Numbered from the stretch's first letter, positions 6,609 through 14,161 are shown. The stretch: 23,962 nt of DNA from an uncultured Ruminococcus sp. (GCA_910577575.1 CAJTOG010000023.1:1-23962); one strand, 5' to 3'. The notes: generated by a model not told the origin, from the letters alone. Program-made: numbers and translations.

Positions 6609-7676
6609 TTATTCAATACAGAAAAGTTTCTTAATAGCATCTTCATTAAGCCTTGAACCGATAACACAAAGTCTTCCTGTAGTTTCAGCACTTCCGTAAC
6701 GTACATCAGGCACTCCGGGGATATAATCAAAATGAATCCATTTGCCGTCCTCGCCTGCAACAATACCCTTGGCTCTGAGAACAACACCATATTTTCCCTC
6801 ATCAGCAAGGGATTCAAGTGCAGCAGTAATTGCTTCAACCGTATAAGGTCTGGGAGTTTCAGCACCCCAGCTTGTAAAAACATCATCAGCATGATGATTG
6901 TCATGGTGGCAGCAATGTTCATGCTCTTCATGGTCATGGTCGTGATGACAGCAGTGTTCATGTTCTTCATGGTCATGGTCGTGATGACAGCAGTGTTCAT
7001 GTTCTTCATGGTTATGGTCGTGATGACAGCAGTGTTCATGTTGTTCATGTTCAAGAAGTTCTTTAAGTTCATTATCAAGTGTATTTTTCTGTGTCATTGC
7101 ATTTACAATCTGTTCACCGGTAAGCTCGTCCCAGTCAGTAGTAACAACAGGAGCAGAAGAATTAAACTGACGTATAAGAGAAACAGCTTCATTGAGTTTT
7201 TCCTGAGAAAGTCCAGCAGTATGGCTAAGAATTATACAGCTCGCATAAGTAATCTGATTATTGAAAAATTCACCGAAATTCTTCTGATACATTTTACATT
7301 TCTTTGCATCAACAACAGTAGTAAAACCATCAAGTTCCACATCGTGAGCATCAATATTTTTAACAGCATTAATAACATCACTGAGTTTTCCTACTCCTGA
7401 AGGTTCAATAAGAATACGGTCAGGCTTATATTCATCAAGAACTTTAACAAGTGCTTTGCCGAAATCTCCAACAAGACTACAACAGATGCATCCTGAATTC
7501 ATTTCAGTAATTTCAATTCCCGCATCTTTAAGAAATCCGCCGTCAATACCAATCTGTCCGAACTCATTTTCAATAAGCACAAGTTTTTCGCCATTATAGC
7601 CTTCTTTAATAAGCTTCTTAATAAGAGTTGTTTTACCTGCTCCGAGGAAGCCAGAAAAAATTGTAATCTTAGTCAT
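6609..7676 (-). CDS. CobW/COG0523-family metal-handling GTPase with His/Cys-rich repeat
   Basis: A 355-residue G3E-family GTPase of the kind that delivers or stores metal ions. Visible features are the Walker A SGFLGAGKTT (8-17), the metal motif GCICC (Cys63, Cys65, Cys66), the EPSG block at 91-94, and a C-terminal CobW domain from about 275. Between the domains lies a His/Cys-rich stretch (about 210-262) made of four near-identical 13-residue units of the form HEHCCHHDHDHEE. This suggests buffering of zinc, cobalt or nickel. NKxD is replaced by SHTA, as happens in this family. The start is ATG 7676 with AGAGGTTG upstream; the TTG at 7682 is not needed. It is the first gene of the 7676-to-3209 series. 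The metal cannot be told from sequence. Confidence 0.9.
   Translation of the reverse strand: MTKITIFSGFLGAGKTTLIKKLIKEGYNGEKLVLIENEFGQIGIDGGFLKDAGIEITEMNSGCICCSLVGDFGKALVKVLDEYKPDRILIEPSGVGKLSDVINAVKNIDAHDVELDGFTTVVDAKKCKMYQKNFGEFFNNQITYASCIILSHTAGLSQEKLNEAVSLIRQFNSSAPVVTTDWDELTGEQIVNAMTQKNTLDNELKELLEHEQHEHCCHHDHNHEEHEHCCHHDHDHEEHEHCCHHDHDHEEHEHCCHHDNHHADDVFTSWGAETPRPYTVEAITAALESLADEGKYGVVLRAKGIVAGEDGKWIHFDYIPGVPDVRYGSAETTGRLCVIGSRLNEDAIKKLFCIE
6904..7049 (-). repeat. 39-bp tandem repeat coding for the His/Cys-rich segment
   Basis: About four tandem copies of a 39-base unit, the two central ones (6942-6980 and 6981-7019) differing at a single base. All copies stay in frame with the GTPase gene and encode HEHCC/HHDHDHEE units. 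The low divergence suggests recent duplication or ongoing slippage. Confidence 0.9.
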
Positions 7677-7713
7677 AATCAATCAACCTCTTTCAAAAAA
7701 ATTCTTAAATTAT

Positions 7714-7742
7714 ATTATACCACTTTTAAAATAAAAATGCAA
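7714..7742 (-). promoter_or_regulatory. Promoter for the CobW GTPase gene
   Basis: Minus strand: TTGCAT (7742-7737), a 17-base spacer and TATAAT (7719-7714), 38 bases before the ATG at 7676. No Zur- or Fur-like palindrome was recognised near it. Confidence 0.6.
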
Positions 7743-7775
7743 TAGTCAAAAAAATATTTCACTAAAATTTCAGCA

Positions 7776-7804
7776 TTGACAAATATATAAAAAAAGTGTA
7801 TAAT
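7776..7804 (+). promoter_or_regulatory. Consensus promoter for the DUF1292 gene
   Basis: TTGACA (7776-7781), exactly 17 bases, then TATAAT (7799-7804): a full sigma-A consensus match. It predicts strong, unregulated expression of the small acidic protein starting at 7838. Confidence 0.85.
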
Positions 7805-7837
7805 AAATTTACTAAGTATTTTAAGGGGGTGAATTGA

Positions 7838-8140
7838 ATGAGTGATATGAACGAAAACATTGAAGAATTTGAAGAAGATAATGAAAATTATATTACCCTT
7901 GCCGACGATGAAGGCAATGAGGCTTCCTTTGAAATCATAGGCACAGTTAATTATAAAGAACGTATTTTCGCTGTGATGATTCCGTTTGATGAAGAAGATG
8001 ATGGCATAGTTATACTTGAAATTATTCCATCAGATGAGCCTGAATCAGATGAATTTATAGCTGTTGAAGACGAAAAGCTTCTTGATGAGGTATTTGAAGA
8101 ATTCAAAAAAAATTATCAGGGAGAATATGAATTTGAATAA
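7838..8140 (+). CDS. DUF1292 family small acidic protein
   Basis: A 100-residue, strongly acidic protein with no signal peptide or membrane segment. The core pattern YITLADDEGNEASFEIIGTV, a middle block IFAVMIPFDEEDD and the end DEVFEEFKK match DUF1292 (YrzB-like), which is widespread in Bacillota and has no known function. The family often lies next to ruvX/yqgF; here it stands alone between divergent and convergent neighbours. The start has AAGGGGGTGA five bases upstream; a second ATG at 7847 is possible but less well placed. It has a full-consensus promoter and its own terminator, so it is a single-gene unit that is probably abundant. Confidence 0.85.
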   Translation: MSDMNENIEEFEEDNENYITLADDEGNEASFEIIGTVNYKERIFAVMIPFDEEDDGIVILEIIPSDEPESDEFIAVEDEKLLDEVFEEFKKNYQGEYEFE

Positions 8141-8146
8141 TAACAA

Positions 8147-8172
8147 AAAGCCGTTCTTTGATGAACGGCTTT
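8147..8172. terminator. Bidirectional intrinsic terminator, DUF1292 / lipoprotein genes
   Basis: A 10-bp perfect stem (AAAGCCGTTC with GAACGGCTTT) and a 6-base loop, followed by a T-rich run on the plus strand and an A-run upstream that serves the minus strand. Confidence 0.85.
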
Positions 8173-8191
8173 AATTTATTTAAATTCAATA

Positions 8192-9442
8192 TCATTCTGC
8201 TTTTTCAAGTACAAGTTTGAAAGGTTCATAACGTCTGTAAGCCTTGCTATTTTTTTCAACTGTAAGCTTCTGAGCCTTTGCATCAAGTAAAGCAACAAAA
8301 TCCTCATAATACTTCATTGACTGTAAATTACTTATATAATCCTCAGACCAATAGTCATCTTCAGTCATACGTTCTCTTAAATCACCCCTGATTACAACAT
8401 AAATCATTTTATCACTGTAATCGTAAACCTGAGCCTCGCCTAACGGAAGTTCATTGAAAACAAATTCATTGAAAAGCCTTGTATTTTTTTCGTCATCTGT
8501 TTCAGCAGTTTCTGTCTGTGTATCCACAGTACTGGTCTCTGATTCTTCAGAATTTGTTGTAGTTGTAGTAGCTTTCTGCAAAAGCCGTTCATTTGCATAC
8601 GGATTTGTAGTAGTGGTAGTTGTAGTTTCACCGGAAGAAGTTGTCATAGTTGTAGTAGTGGTAGTTGTAGTAGTTGCACCCTCTGATGTAGTTGTCTGAG
8701 CAGAAACATACTCATCGTAATTTTCCTTTACTGTTTCAAATTCCTGTATTCTCTGAATTTCACCTGATTTTGCATTAATCTGTTTTGCATATTTTTCAGC
8801 CATTTTACGCAGTTCTCTTTGTTCATCTTCACCAAGTTGGTTTCCCTCACTGTCGGCAAGACTGATTTCAAGATATTTTATTCTTGCATAATTTTCATCA
8901 AAATAGTCTTTAAGTTCTTCTTCTGAACAGCCCTCTGAACCTTCAAAACCATAATAATAATTAAAGACAGCCTTCTCCATGTAAGTCATCTGAGCCATTT
9001 TTTCCATAGTATCAAGACTCACACCGTTTTCGTCAAGTCTTGAATCCTGAACATAATAATATGCAGCCATTTTTTCAGCTTCATCAATATCTTTCGGGTC
9101 AAGTTCACCACCTATGGCTTCAAATTCTTTCTGGATAGTAACAAAATCAAGACAATAATCGGTAGCCTTGTTCTGAATCCAGTCAGTTGAATCAAGAGAA
9201 TCAATCTTAGAATTTTTAACATCCTTGACTTTGAGAGTTGTACTGTTCTGTTCATTCAGAAGATTTGACGCTTCTGTATATCCCTGCATGGAATAGTAAA
9301 TGAAAAGACCTGCAGGAACATCATATCCGTCAATTGACATAGCACTTGTTGAACCACTGCCATATGAAGGAGTACAGCCAAACAGTGTTGAAGCGATTGC
9401 TACGGATACAGCCGCAGCAGTAATTTTCTTAAACTTTTTCAT
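8192..9442 (-). CDS. Lipoprotein, possibly PrsA/SurA-like, with Thr-rich insert
   Basis: A 416-residue exported lipoprotein. A basic N-terminus, a hydrophobic segment and the lipobox LFGC (Cys23) predict signal peptidase II cleavage and membrane anchoring. Residues about 35-180 are helical and resemble the N-terminal chaperone region of PrsA/SurA proteins (MSIDGYDVPAGLFIYYSM). Residues from about 186 (YARIKYLEISLAD) and from about 325 (FNEFVFNELPLGEAQVYDY) could be the two ends of a parvulin-type fold, separated by a Thr-rich stretch (about 250-316). A foldase role is therefore inference; identity is weak. The start at 9442 has GGAGG nine bases upstream, and the longer frame to 9475 is not needed. 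It has its own promoter and terminator. Confidence 0.7.
   Translation of the reverse strand: MKKFKKITAAAVSVAIASTLFGCTPSYGSGSTSAMSIDGYDVPAGLFIYYSMQGYTEASNLLNEQNSTTLKVKDVKNSKIDSLDSTDWIQNKATDYCLDFVTIQKEFEAIGGELDPKDIDEAEKMAAYYYVQDSRLDENGVSLDTMEKMAQMTYMEKAVFNYYYGFEGSEGCSEEELKDYFDENYARIKYLEISLADSEGNQLGEDEQRELRKMAEKYAKQINAKSGEIQRIQEFETVKENYDEYVSAQTTTSEGATTTTTTTTTMTTSSGETTTTTTTNPYANERLLQKATTTTTNSEESETSTVDTQTETAETDDEKNTRLFNEFVFNELPLGEAQVYDYSDKMIYVVIRGDLRERMTEDDYWSEDYISNLQSMKYYEDFVALLDAKAQKLTVEKNSKAYRRYEPFKLVLEKAE
8497..8695 (-). repeat. Low-complexity Thr-codon tract inside the lipoprotein gene
   Basis: Three runs of Thr codons (ACT/ACA, seen on the plus strand as GTAGTT-like repeats) lie within about 200 bases and code for a flexible Thr/Ser/Glu linker. 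The frame stays open through all three. Such tracts can change length by slippage and are typical O-glycosylated linkers in cell-surface proteins of Ruminococcus-like bacteria. Confidence 0.8.
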
Positions 9443-9485
9443 TTTATATAGCCTCCGTATTTCTGAATTTATCATATACCTTTAT

Positions 9486-9514
9486 ATTATACATTATTTT
9501 TTATGATTTGTCCA
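9486..9514 (-). promoter_or_regulatory. Promoter for the lipoprotein gene
   Basis: Minus strand: TGGACA (9514-9509), 17 bases, TATAAT (9491-9486), about 44 bases before the start at 9442. Confidence 0.7.
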
Positions 9515-9540
9515 TAGTAATTTGAAAATTTTTTCAGTTC

Positions 9541-9593
9541 TGTCACAATTCTGACAAATAAGGATATTTTTCGAACCGAATATACGAACGAAT
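9541..9593. promoter_or_regulatory. Small repeats between divergent promoters (possible operator)
   Basis: The gap between lipoprotein and aroB promoters holds an inverted repeat TGTCACAATTCTGACA (9541-9556). After it comes a direct repeat, CGAACCGAAT (9572-9581) and CGAACGAAT (9585-9593). The GC content of the second element differs from the AT-rich surroundings. No known regulator matches; this is only a candidate site. Confidence 0.3.
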
Positions 9594-9628
9594 CGTAAAA
9601 TATTTCAGTGTTTCTGTACAGTTTTTTC

Positions 9629-9657
9629 TTGACAGATTATGCCTGCTATGATATAAT
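9629..9657 (+). promoter_or_regulatory. Consensus extended -10 promoter for the aroB operon
   Basis: TTGACA (9629-9634), 17 bases, TATAAT (9652-9657) preceded by TGA, giving an extended -10. This is a near-ideal sigma-A promoter. The leader to the aroB ATG is about 65-70 bases and shows no T-box or clear attenuator hairpin. Confidence 0.85.
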
Positions 9658-9731
9658 ATAAAGTAAAGTATGATTTTAAAATTAAAATTTTTTCTTATAT
9701 ACTGATACAAACGGAAAGGCATGATTTAATT

Positions 9732-10775
9732 ATGAAAATTATCAATGTAAGGACAAGCCGTCCATATGATGTCATTATAGAAAGGGATTCACTGAAAAAA
9801 AGCGGACATCTGATTTCCGATATTATAAAATCAAAAAAAGCAGTAATTATTACTGATGATACAGTAAATAAACTTTATTCCGGAACACTTTTAAATTCAC
9901 TTTCCGAAAACGGCATTGAAGCATCTGTATTTGTTTTTCCGCATGGTGAACAGTCAAAAAATCTGACTGTTCTCGGAAAAATTTTTGATTTTCTCTGTGA
10001 AAAGAGAATAACAAGAAGTGATTTTCTTATAGCTCTCGGCGGAGGAGTTGTCGGTGATATCACCGGTTTTGCAGCAGCTTCCTTTTTAAGGGGTATAGAA
10101 TTTATACAGATTCCCACAACTCTTCTTGCTCAGGTTGATTCATCAGTAGGAGGAAAAACTGCAATTGACATAGCAGGAGGAAAGAATCTTGTCGGAGCGT
10201 TCAAACAGCCTGCACTTGTAATCTGTGACAGTGATACTCTTCATACTCTTCCACAGGAGGAGCTTTCGTGCGGTATGGCAGAAGTTATAAAATACGGCAT
10301 GATTCGTAATGAAAAACTTTTTGAAATAACCGAAACCCATAATATATCAAATATTCACAAAGTAATGGACGAAATAGTATATACCTGCATTGACATAAAA
10401 AGAAATATTGTTGAAAATGATGAGTTTGACAAAGGCGAACGTATGATTCTTAATTTTGGTCATACTCTGGGTCATGCTATTGAAGGCTGGCATAATTACA
10501 AAAATTATACTCACGGAATGGGGGTTGCCGTGGGTATGTGCATGATTACAGAACGCTTTTGTACTCCAGAAATTACCGAAAGACTTAAAAAATGTATTGA
10601 ATCATATAAACTTCCGATATCCACGGAAGCACCGTTAAATGAACTTCTCCCCTACTGTTCAACAGACAAGAAATGTGAATCCGACAGTATAAGTTATATT
10701 GTATGCGAAAAAATCGGCAGTGCAGAAATCAGACGTGTTTCTGTTTCTGAATTTGAAAAACTTATGGAGGGCTGA
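9732..10775 (+). CDS. aroB: 3-dehydroquinate synthase
   Basis: Cyclises DAHP to 3-dehydroquinate, the second shikimate step, using NAD and a divalent metal; cytosolic. The 347 residues match the family. The NAD-binding GGGVVGDITGF is at 103-113, and the substrate/phosphate block IPTTLLAQVDSSVGGKT at 127-143. Metal ligands are Glu184 (AEVIKYG), His244 (NFGHTLGHAIE) and His261 (HGMGVAVGM). It is the first gene of a seven-gene operon under the strong promoter at 9629-9657. The nearest ribosome site, GGAAAGG (9713-9719), is 12 bases from the ATG, longer than usual. A two-codon frame ATG-ATT-TAA (9721-9729) lies between them and might dampen initiation. Confidence 0.96.
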   Translation: MKIINVRTSRPYDVIIERDSLKKSGHLISDIIKSKKAVIITDDTVNKLYSGTLLNSLSENGIEASVFVFPHGEQSKNLTVLGKIFDFLCEKRITRSDFLIALGGGVVGDITGFAAASFLRGIEFIQIPTTLLAQVDSSVGGKTAIDIAGGKNLVGAFKQPALVICDSDTLHTLPQEELSCGMAEVIKYGMIRNEKLFEITETHNISNIHKVMDEIVYTCIDIKRNIVENDEFDKGERMILNFGHTLGHAIEGWHNYKNYTHGMGVAVGMCMITERFCTPEITERLKKCIESYKLPISTEAPLNELLPYCSTDKKCESDSISYIVCEKIGSAEIRRVSVSEFEKLMEG

Positions 10776-10776
10776 T

Positions 10777-12003
10777 ATGGATATTTTAATAAAACCTTCC
10801 GTATTAAAAGGTAAACTGAATATTCCTGCATCAAAAAGCTGTGCACATCGTGCTGTTATATGTGCTGCACTTGCTGACGGAATATCTGAATTGTCAGGCA
10901 TTACAATGTCAAAGGATATAGAAGCAACCATAAACGCCATGACTGCACTTGGAGCTGAATTTGATATAGCTGATGATACAATTTATGTTACAGGAATAAA
11001 AAATCTCACTAAGTTTGCACATATTGACTGCAACGAAAGTGGTTCGACGCTGCGTTTCATAATTCCGGTTGCGGCAGCTCTCGGAGTTGATGCTCTTTTC
11101 AGCGGTAAAGGCAGACTCCCGCAGAGACCCATTGATATATATAAACGTGAACTGAGCAAACACAATATTGAATTCCTTACAGAAAATATGCCATATGAAA
11201 TTAAAGGGAAACTTACAGGCGGTATTTATAAAATTGAGGGAAATGTATCATCCCAATTCATAACGGGACTTCTCTTTGCTCTTCCGCTTATAGAACACGA
11301 TTCTGAAATAATTATGACTTCTCATCTGGAATCCCGTCCATATGTTGAAATAACTATTGATATTCTAAAACGTTTCGGCATTTCTGTTGAAGAAACAGAA
11401 AACGGATTTAAAATCAAAGGCGGACAGAAATATGTTCCGCATAATGAACATATTGAAGGTGATTATTCACAGGCAGCATTTTTTTATGTTGCAAATGCTC
11501 TCGGCTCAGAAGTAAAAATATGCAATCTTAAACCTGACAGTGTACAGGGTGACAAAAAGATAATTGATTTAATTGATTCAGCCATATCTGACGGAAAAAT
11601 CACAGGATATAAAGCAGACTGTTCCGACATACCTGACCTTGTTCCCGTACTTTCTGTACTCGGTGCATATGGCTCTAAACCATCATTGATTTACAATGCT
11701 GAAAGATTAAGAATCAAGGAAAGCGACAGACTGACTGCATGTGCCGATATGCTTAACAGACTCGGCGGAAACGTAACCGTTACTGCTGATGGTCTTGATA
11801 TTAAACCGGTAAAGGAACTTCATGGTGGTATAATTGACAGTTTCGGCGACCACAGAATAGTTATGTCTGCGGCTATTGCCGCACTTAAATGCAACGGAGA
11901 AGTAATTATAAAAGGTGCGGAAGCAGCAGAAAAATCCTATCCGAATTTCTTTAATGATTATAAAATGCTGGGAGGTGCAGCAGATGTCATTAATATGGAA
12001 TAA
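10777..12003 (+). CDS. aroA: 3-phosphoshikimate 1-carboxyvinyltransferase (EPSP synthase)
   Basis: Transfers the enolpyruvyl group of PEP to shikimate-3-phosphate, giving EPSP, the substrate of chorismate synthase. The protein has 408 residues. The substrate-binding ASKSCAHRA has Lys20, Ser21 and Arg25, and ESGSTLRFIIP, LPQRPIDIYKREL, SSQFITGLL, GDYSQAAFF, RIKESDRL and DHRIVMSAAIAA all match the family. The frame is open from 10699, but the start at 10777 is preferred: GGAGG is at 10766-10770 and it begins one base after the aroB stop, so the two are translationally coupled. The 3' end overlaps the aroC-like gene by 20 bases. Confidence 0.96.
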   Translation: MDILIKPSVLKGKLNIPASKSCAHRAVICAALADGISELSGITMSKDIEATINAMTALGAEFDIADDTIYVTGIKNLTKFAHIDCNESGSTLRFIIPVAAALGVDALFSGKGRLPQRPIDIYKRELSKHNIEFLTENMPYEIKGKLTGGIYKIEGNVSSQFITGLLFALPLIEHDSEIIMTSHLESRPYVEITIDILKRFGISVEETENGFKIKGGQKYVPHNEHIEGDYSQAAFFYVANALGSEVKICNLKPDSVQGDKKIIDLIDSAISDGKITGYKADCSDIPDLVPVLSVLGAYGSKPSLIYNAERLRIKESDRLTACADMLNRLGGNVTVTADGLDIKPVKELHGGIIDSFGDHRIVMSAAIAALKCNGEVIIKGAEAAEKSYPNFFNDYKMLGGAADVINME

Positions 12004-13033
12004 TAAAATTTCCGTTTCTTACTTTGGTGAACCCCATGATGCTGTTATCGGCGTTACCATTGACAATCTACCGTCAGGTGAATATATTGACGCTGAATCA
12101 ATAGGAAATTTTCTGAAAAGACTTTATCCGAAATCACTCAATGAAGAAAAAGAAAGACGAAAAATTCCCGTCCCCCGAATTATGTCAGGAATAAAAAACG
12201 GACGTACAACAGGCACACCTCTTTGTGCAATAATTCAGAACCCTAATATACAAACCGCCGAAAAAGCCTATGTTTCATCACCGGAACGCATTGGAAGTTC
12301 AGACTATGCAGGTACATCACATTGCAAAGGCTTTGATGATATAAAAAGACTTGCTTCATATCCCATACATTTTATTGTCCCGCTCTGTTTTTCAGGTGCA
12401 TTATGTGCCCAGATTCTTGAAAAGCGAGGAATATATACAGGTGCACATATCGCTTCAGTACATAATATAAAAGACAATCCATTCGACCCTGTATGTATTT
12501 CAAGAGATGCTGTTTTAAGCATAAGATTAAAAGATTTCCCTGTAATAAATGACTACAAAGGATGGCTGATGCTTGATGACATCACAAAAGCACATGAAGC
12601 AGGAGAATCACTGGGCGGAGTCATAGAATGTGCATCAGTAAATGTTCCGGCTGGAGTAGGTGAATCTGTTTTCACAGGACTTAAAAACAGTATAGCACAG
12701 CTTGTATTTGGTATCCCCGCTATAAGCGGTATTGAATTCGGCAGTGGATTTTCAGCGTCTGAAATGATAGGCAGTCAATACAGTGACCGCTTCTATACTG
12801 ATGAAAGAGGCCGAACTCGTTCAAAAACAAACAGCCACGGCGGATTTTTAGGTGGAGTTTCAACTGGTATGCCAATTATAATAAATGCATCCGTTCAACC
12901 TTTAAATAATAATTATATGGGATTAAATAAAAAAACGTGCTTTGTTCCAGAAGCAGCTGTATGTGTTGAAGCAGCCGTAAATATAGCTCTTCTTTCAAAT
13001 ATGATTGATTATCCAAACTTTTGTCTGAGGTGA
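11984..13033 (+). CDS. Degenerate chorismate synthase paralogue (probable pseudoenzyme)
   Basis: A 349-residue protein of clear chorismate synthase fold: FGEPHDAVIGVTID (14-27), GRTTGTP (73-79), AGESLGG, VPAGVGESVF, ISGIEFGSGF, EMIGSQYSD and HGGFLGGVSTGMPI. Catalytic motifs are nevertheless eroded. The RGGGHxSxR block aligns without gaps to KRLASYPIH (121-129), so the second catalytic His is Ser. PGHAD has become IGSSD (103-107), and the C-terminal HDPC is KKTC (316-319). The first catalytic His is kept as His18. Length, frame and ribosome site (GGAGGTG at 11971-11977) are sound, so it is expressed rather than decayed. It overlaps aroA by 20 bases. A canonical aroC lies at the window start. 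A regulatory, scaffold or altered catalytic role is open. Confidence 0.85.
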   Translation: MSLIWNNKISVSYFGEPHDAVIGVTIDNLPSGEYIDAESIGNFLKRLYPKSLNEEKERRKIPVPRIMSGIKNGRTTGTPLCAIIQNPNIQTAEKAYVSSPERIGSSDYAGTSHCKGFDDIKRLASYPIHFIVPLCFSGALCAQILEKRGIYTGAHIASVHNIKDNPFDPVCISRDAVLSIRLKDFPVINDYKGWLMLDDITKAHEAGESLGGVIECASVNVPAGVGESVFTGLKNSIAQLVFGIPAISGIEFGSGFSASEMIGSQYSDRFYTDERGRTRSKTNSHGGFLGGVSTGMPIIINASVQPLNNNYMGLNKKTCFVPEAAVCVEAAVNIALLSNMIDYPNFCLR

Positions 13034-13037
13034 AAAT

Positions 13038-13631
13038 ATGCAAGACGAAAATATTTTTAAAATATCGGAAATGGCGGATACAGAAATAAAAGATGTTCCT
13101 ACGCTAAATATACTTCTTTGTTATCTTTTGTACAAAATAAACAGACCTGTCGAAACAGAACATCTTTATGACATAACAGTAGGCGAAGGACTTGTAAATT
13201 TTTTCTACTATCAGGATTCCATTGATTATCTTATTAAAAATGAACTTATTAAAATAGAAACTGATGAAAATAATACTGAATTTTTTGTACTTCTCGCAAA
13301 AGGAATTGCATGTGCACAGAATCTTAAGAAGTATGCTCCAAAAGCATACCGTGATAAACTCGTTCTTATGGCACTCAGGTATTTCACCAAAATCAAATCC
13401 GAAAAAGACATTATAATCAAATATGTTCCCCTCGACAGGGGCTGCTATATTCATATCCGCTGTCCCGATATAAAAAATGACCTGATGGACTTAAAACTTT
13501 TTGCCCCTGATATAAGACAGGCCAAACTCATCGGAGATAGAATACTTCTTAATCCTGCCGGATTCTATGGCAAAATCATTGAACTGGCTCTTTCAAATGA
13601 GGAGACTAAATATGACCTTTCCGATAACTGA
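13038..13631 (+). CDS. DUF4364 family protein (winged-helix-like N-terminus)
   Basis: A 197-residue soluble protein of the Clostridia family DUF4364, function unknown. The first ~90 residues look like a winged helix: LLYKINRPVETEHLYDI, then SIDYLIKNELI, then a beta-hairpin around TEFFVLLAKG, a layout common to DNA-binding regulators. The rest is alpha/beta without catalytic motifs. GAGGTGA (13027-13033) overlaps the stop of the aroC-like gene, and the ATG follows four bases later, so translation is coupled. Its place directly behind aroB-aroA-aroC-like suggests it could sense or regulate aromatic metabolism, but that is only context. The 3' end overlaps the next small gene by 20 bases. Confidence 0.75.
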   Translation: MQDENIFKISEMADTEIKDVPTLNILLCYLLYKINRPVETEHLYDITVGEGLVNFFYYQDSIDYLIKNELIKIETDENNTEFFVLLAKGIACAQNLKKYAPKAYRDKLVLMALRYFTKIKSEKDIIIKYVPLDRGCYIHIRCPDIKNDLMDLKLFAPDIRQAKLIGDRILLNPAGFYGKIIELALSNEETKYDLSDN

Positions 13632-13812
13632 ATCAATTATAAAATCCGCAGATGATTTAATTTCAGCAAACAATTTCATTTTGATTGTTCCGGTATTAAT
13701 CTTTATTGCTGTTTCCATAATATCCGGAATACTGACATATAAAATAAAGACTAAAAACCTCAAAAAGAATCAGACAGAAAAAGAAAATGCTGACAAACCA
13801 GGCAAGAGGTGA
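13612..13812 (+). CDS. Small single-pass membrane protein, unknown
   Basis: A 66-residue protein with a short N-terminal stretch, one hydrophobic segment (about residues 18-42, FILIVPVLIFIAVSII onward) and a Lys/Asn-rich, positively charged C-terminus that should lie inside the cell. No family was recognised. GAGGAG (13599-13604) inside the end of the DUF4364 gene precedes ATG 13612, and the 20-base overlap with DUF4364 speaks for coupling and a real gene. It ends four bases before the next start. The longer frame from 13567 lies entirely within DUF4364 and is not needed. Confidence 0.65.
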   Translation: MTFPITESIIKSADDLISANNFILIVPVLIFIAVSIISGILTYKIKTKNLKKNQTEKENADKPGKR

Positions 13813-13816
13813 AATT

Positions 13817-14161
13817 ATGTTCTATGATTACGACAGTATGTTTGACAGAACACTGAAAATGCGTTCAGATATCAATCTTTTTAAAAATTCTGATTACATC
13901 GGTTTTGTTACTCCTGAAACAATTGAGGAGTATTTTGATGAATACTATAAAATTGCTATTGAAAAGGCCAAAGATATTTCATGGAATTATGTTATTCTTT
14001 ATGCAGTTCTTGAATACGGAATGGAAAATCAAACCATAATTTCTGCTGATTTTATGACTCTTGAAATTTCTTATATATCATATATGAAAATTGTCAGAAA
14101 ATTATTTAAAACCTGCCGTTTTTTCTTCATCAGAGGCAGAAAGGAATGTTATTATGAATAA
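13817..14161 (+). CDS. Hypothetical protein in the aro operon
   Basis: A 114-residue soluble protein, family not recognised. It is rich in Tyr, Phe, Ile and acidic residues (for example TPETIEEYFDEYYKIAIEKA) and predicted largely helical, with no signal peptide or clear membrane span. The C-terminus is basic (KLFKTCRFFFIRGRK). AAGAGGTGA stands just before ATG 13817, and an upstream in-frame ATG at 13787 lacks such a site. The end overlaps the start of the dockerin gene by eight bases, so it is part of the operon. The function is unknown. Confidence 0.6.
   Translation: MFYDYDSMFDRTLKMRSDINLFKNSDYIGFVTPETIEEYFDEYYKIAIEKAKDISWNYVILYAVLEYGMENQTIISADFMTLEISYISYMKIVRKLFKTCRFFFIRGRKECYYE

Noticed and set aside
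6904..7049. Regular 39-bp repeats could be a CRISPR array or minisatellite.
   Set aside because: There are no unique spacers; the units are directly joined and stay in frame within the CobW GTPase gene, encoding His/Cys units.
6602..7078. A 158-residue minus-strand frame of MNTAVITTMTM repeats.
   Set aside because: A shifted reading of the same repeat in the GTPase gene.
6732..7400. A 222-residue plus-strand frame with MVMVVMTAVFMFF repeats, looking like a membrane protein.
   Set aside because: It is antisense to the His-rich GTPase gene; the hydrophobic repeats are the reverse reading of His/Asp codons. No ribosome site.
8454..8699. A Val-rich plus-strand frame of 81 residues.
   Set aside because: Antisense of the Thr codon tract of the lipoprotein.
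9572..9593. CGAAC elements considered as a LexA (SOS) box.
   Set aside because: The Gram-positive box needs CGAAC-N4-GTTCG; here both elements point the same way.
9658..9731. Leader of aroB examined for a T-box or attenuator.
   Set aside because: Too short (about 70 bases), and no T-box motif or terminator hairpin was found.
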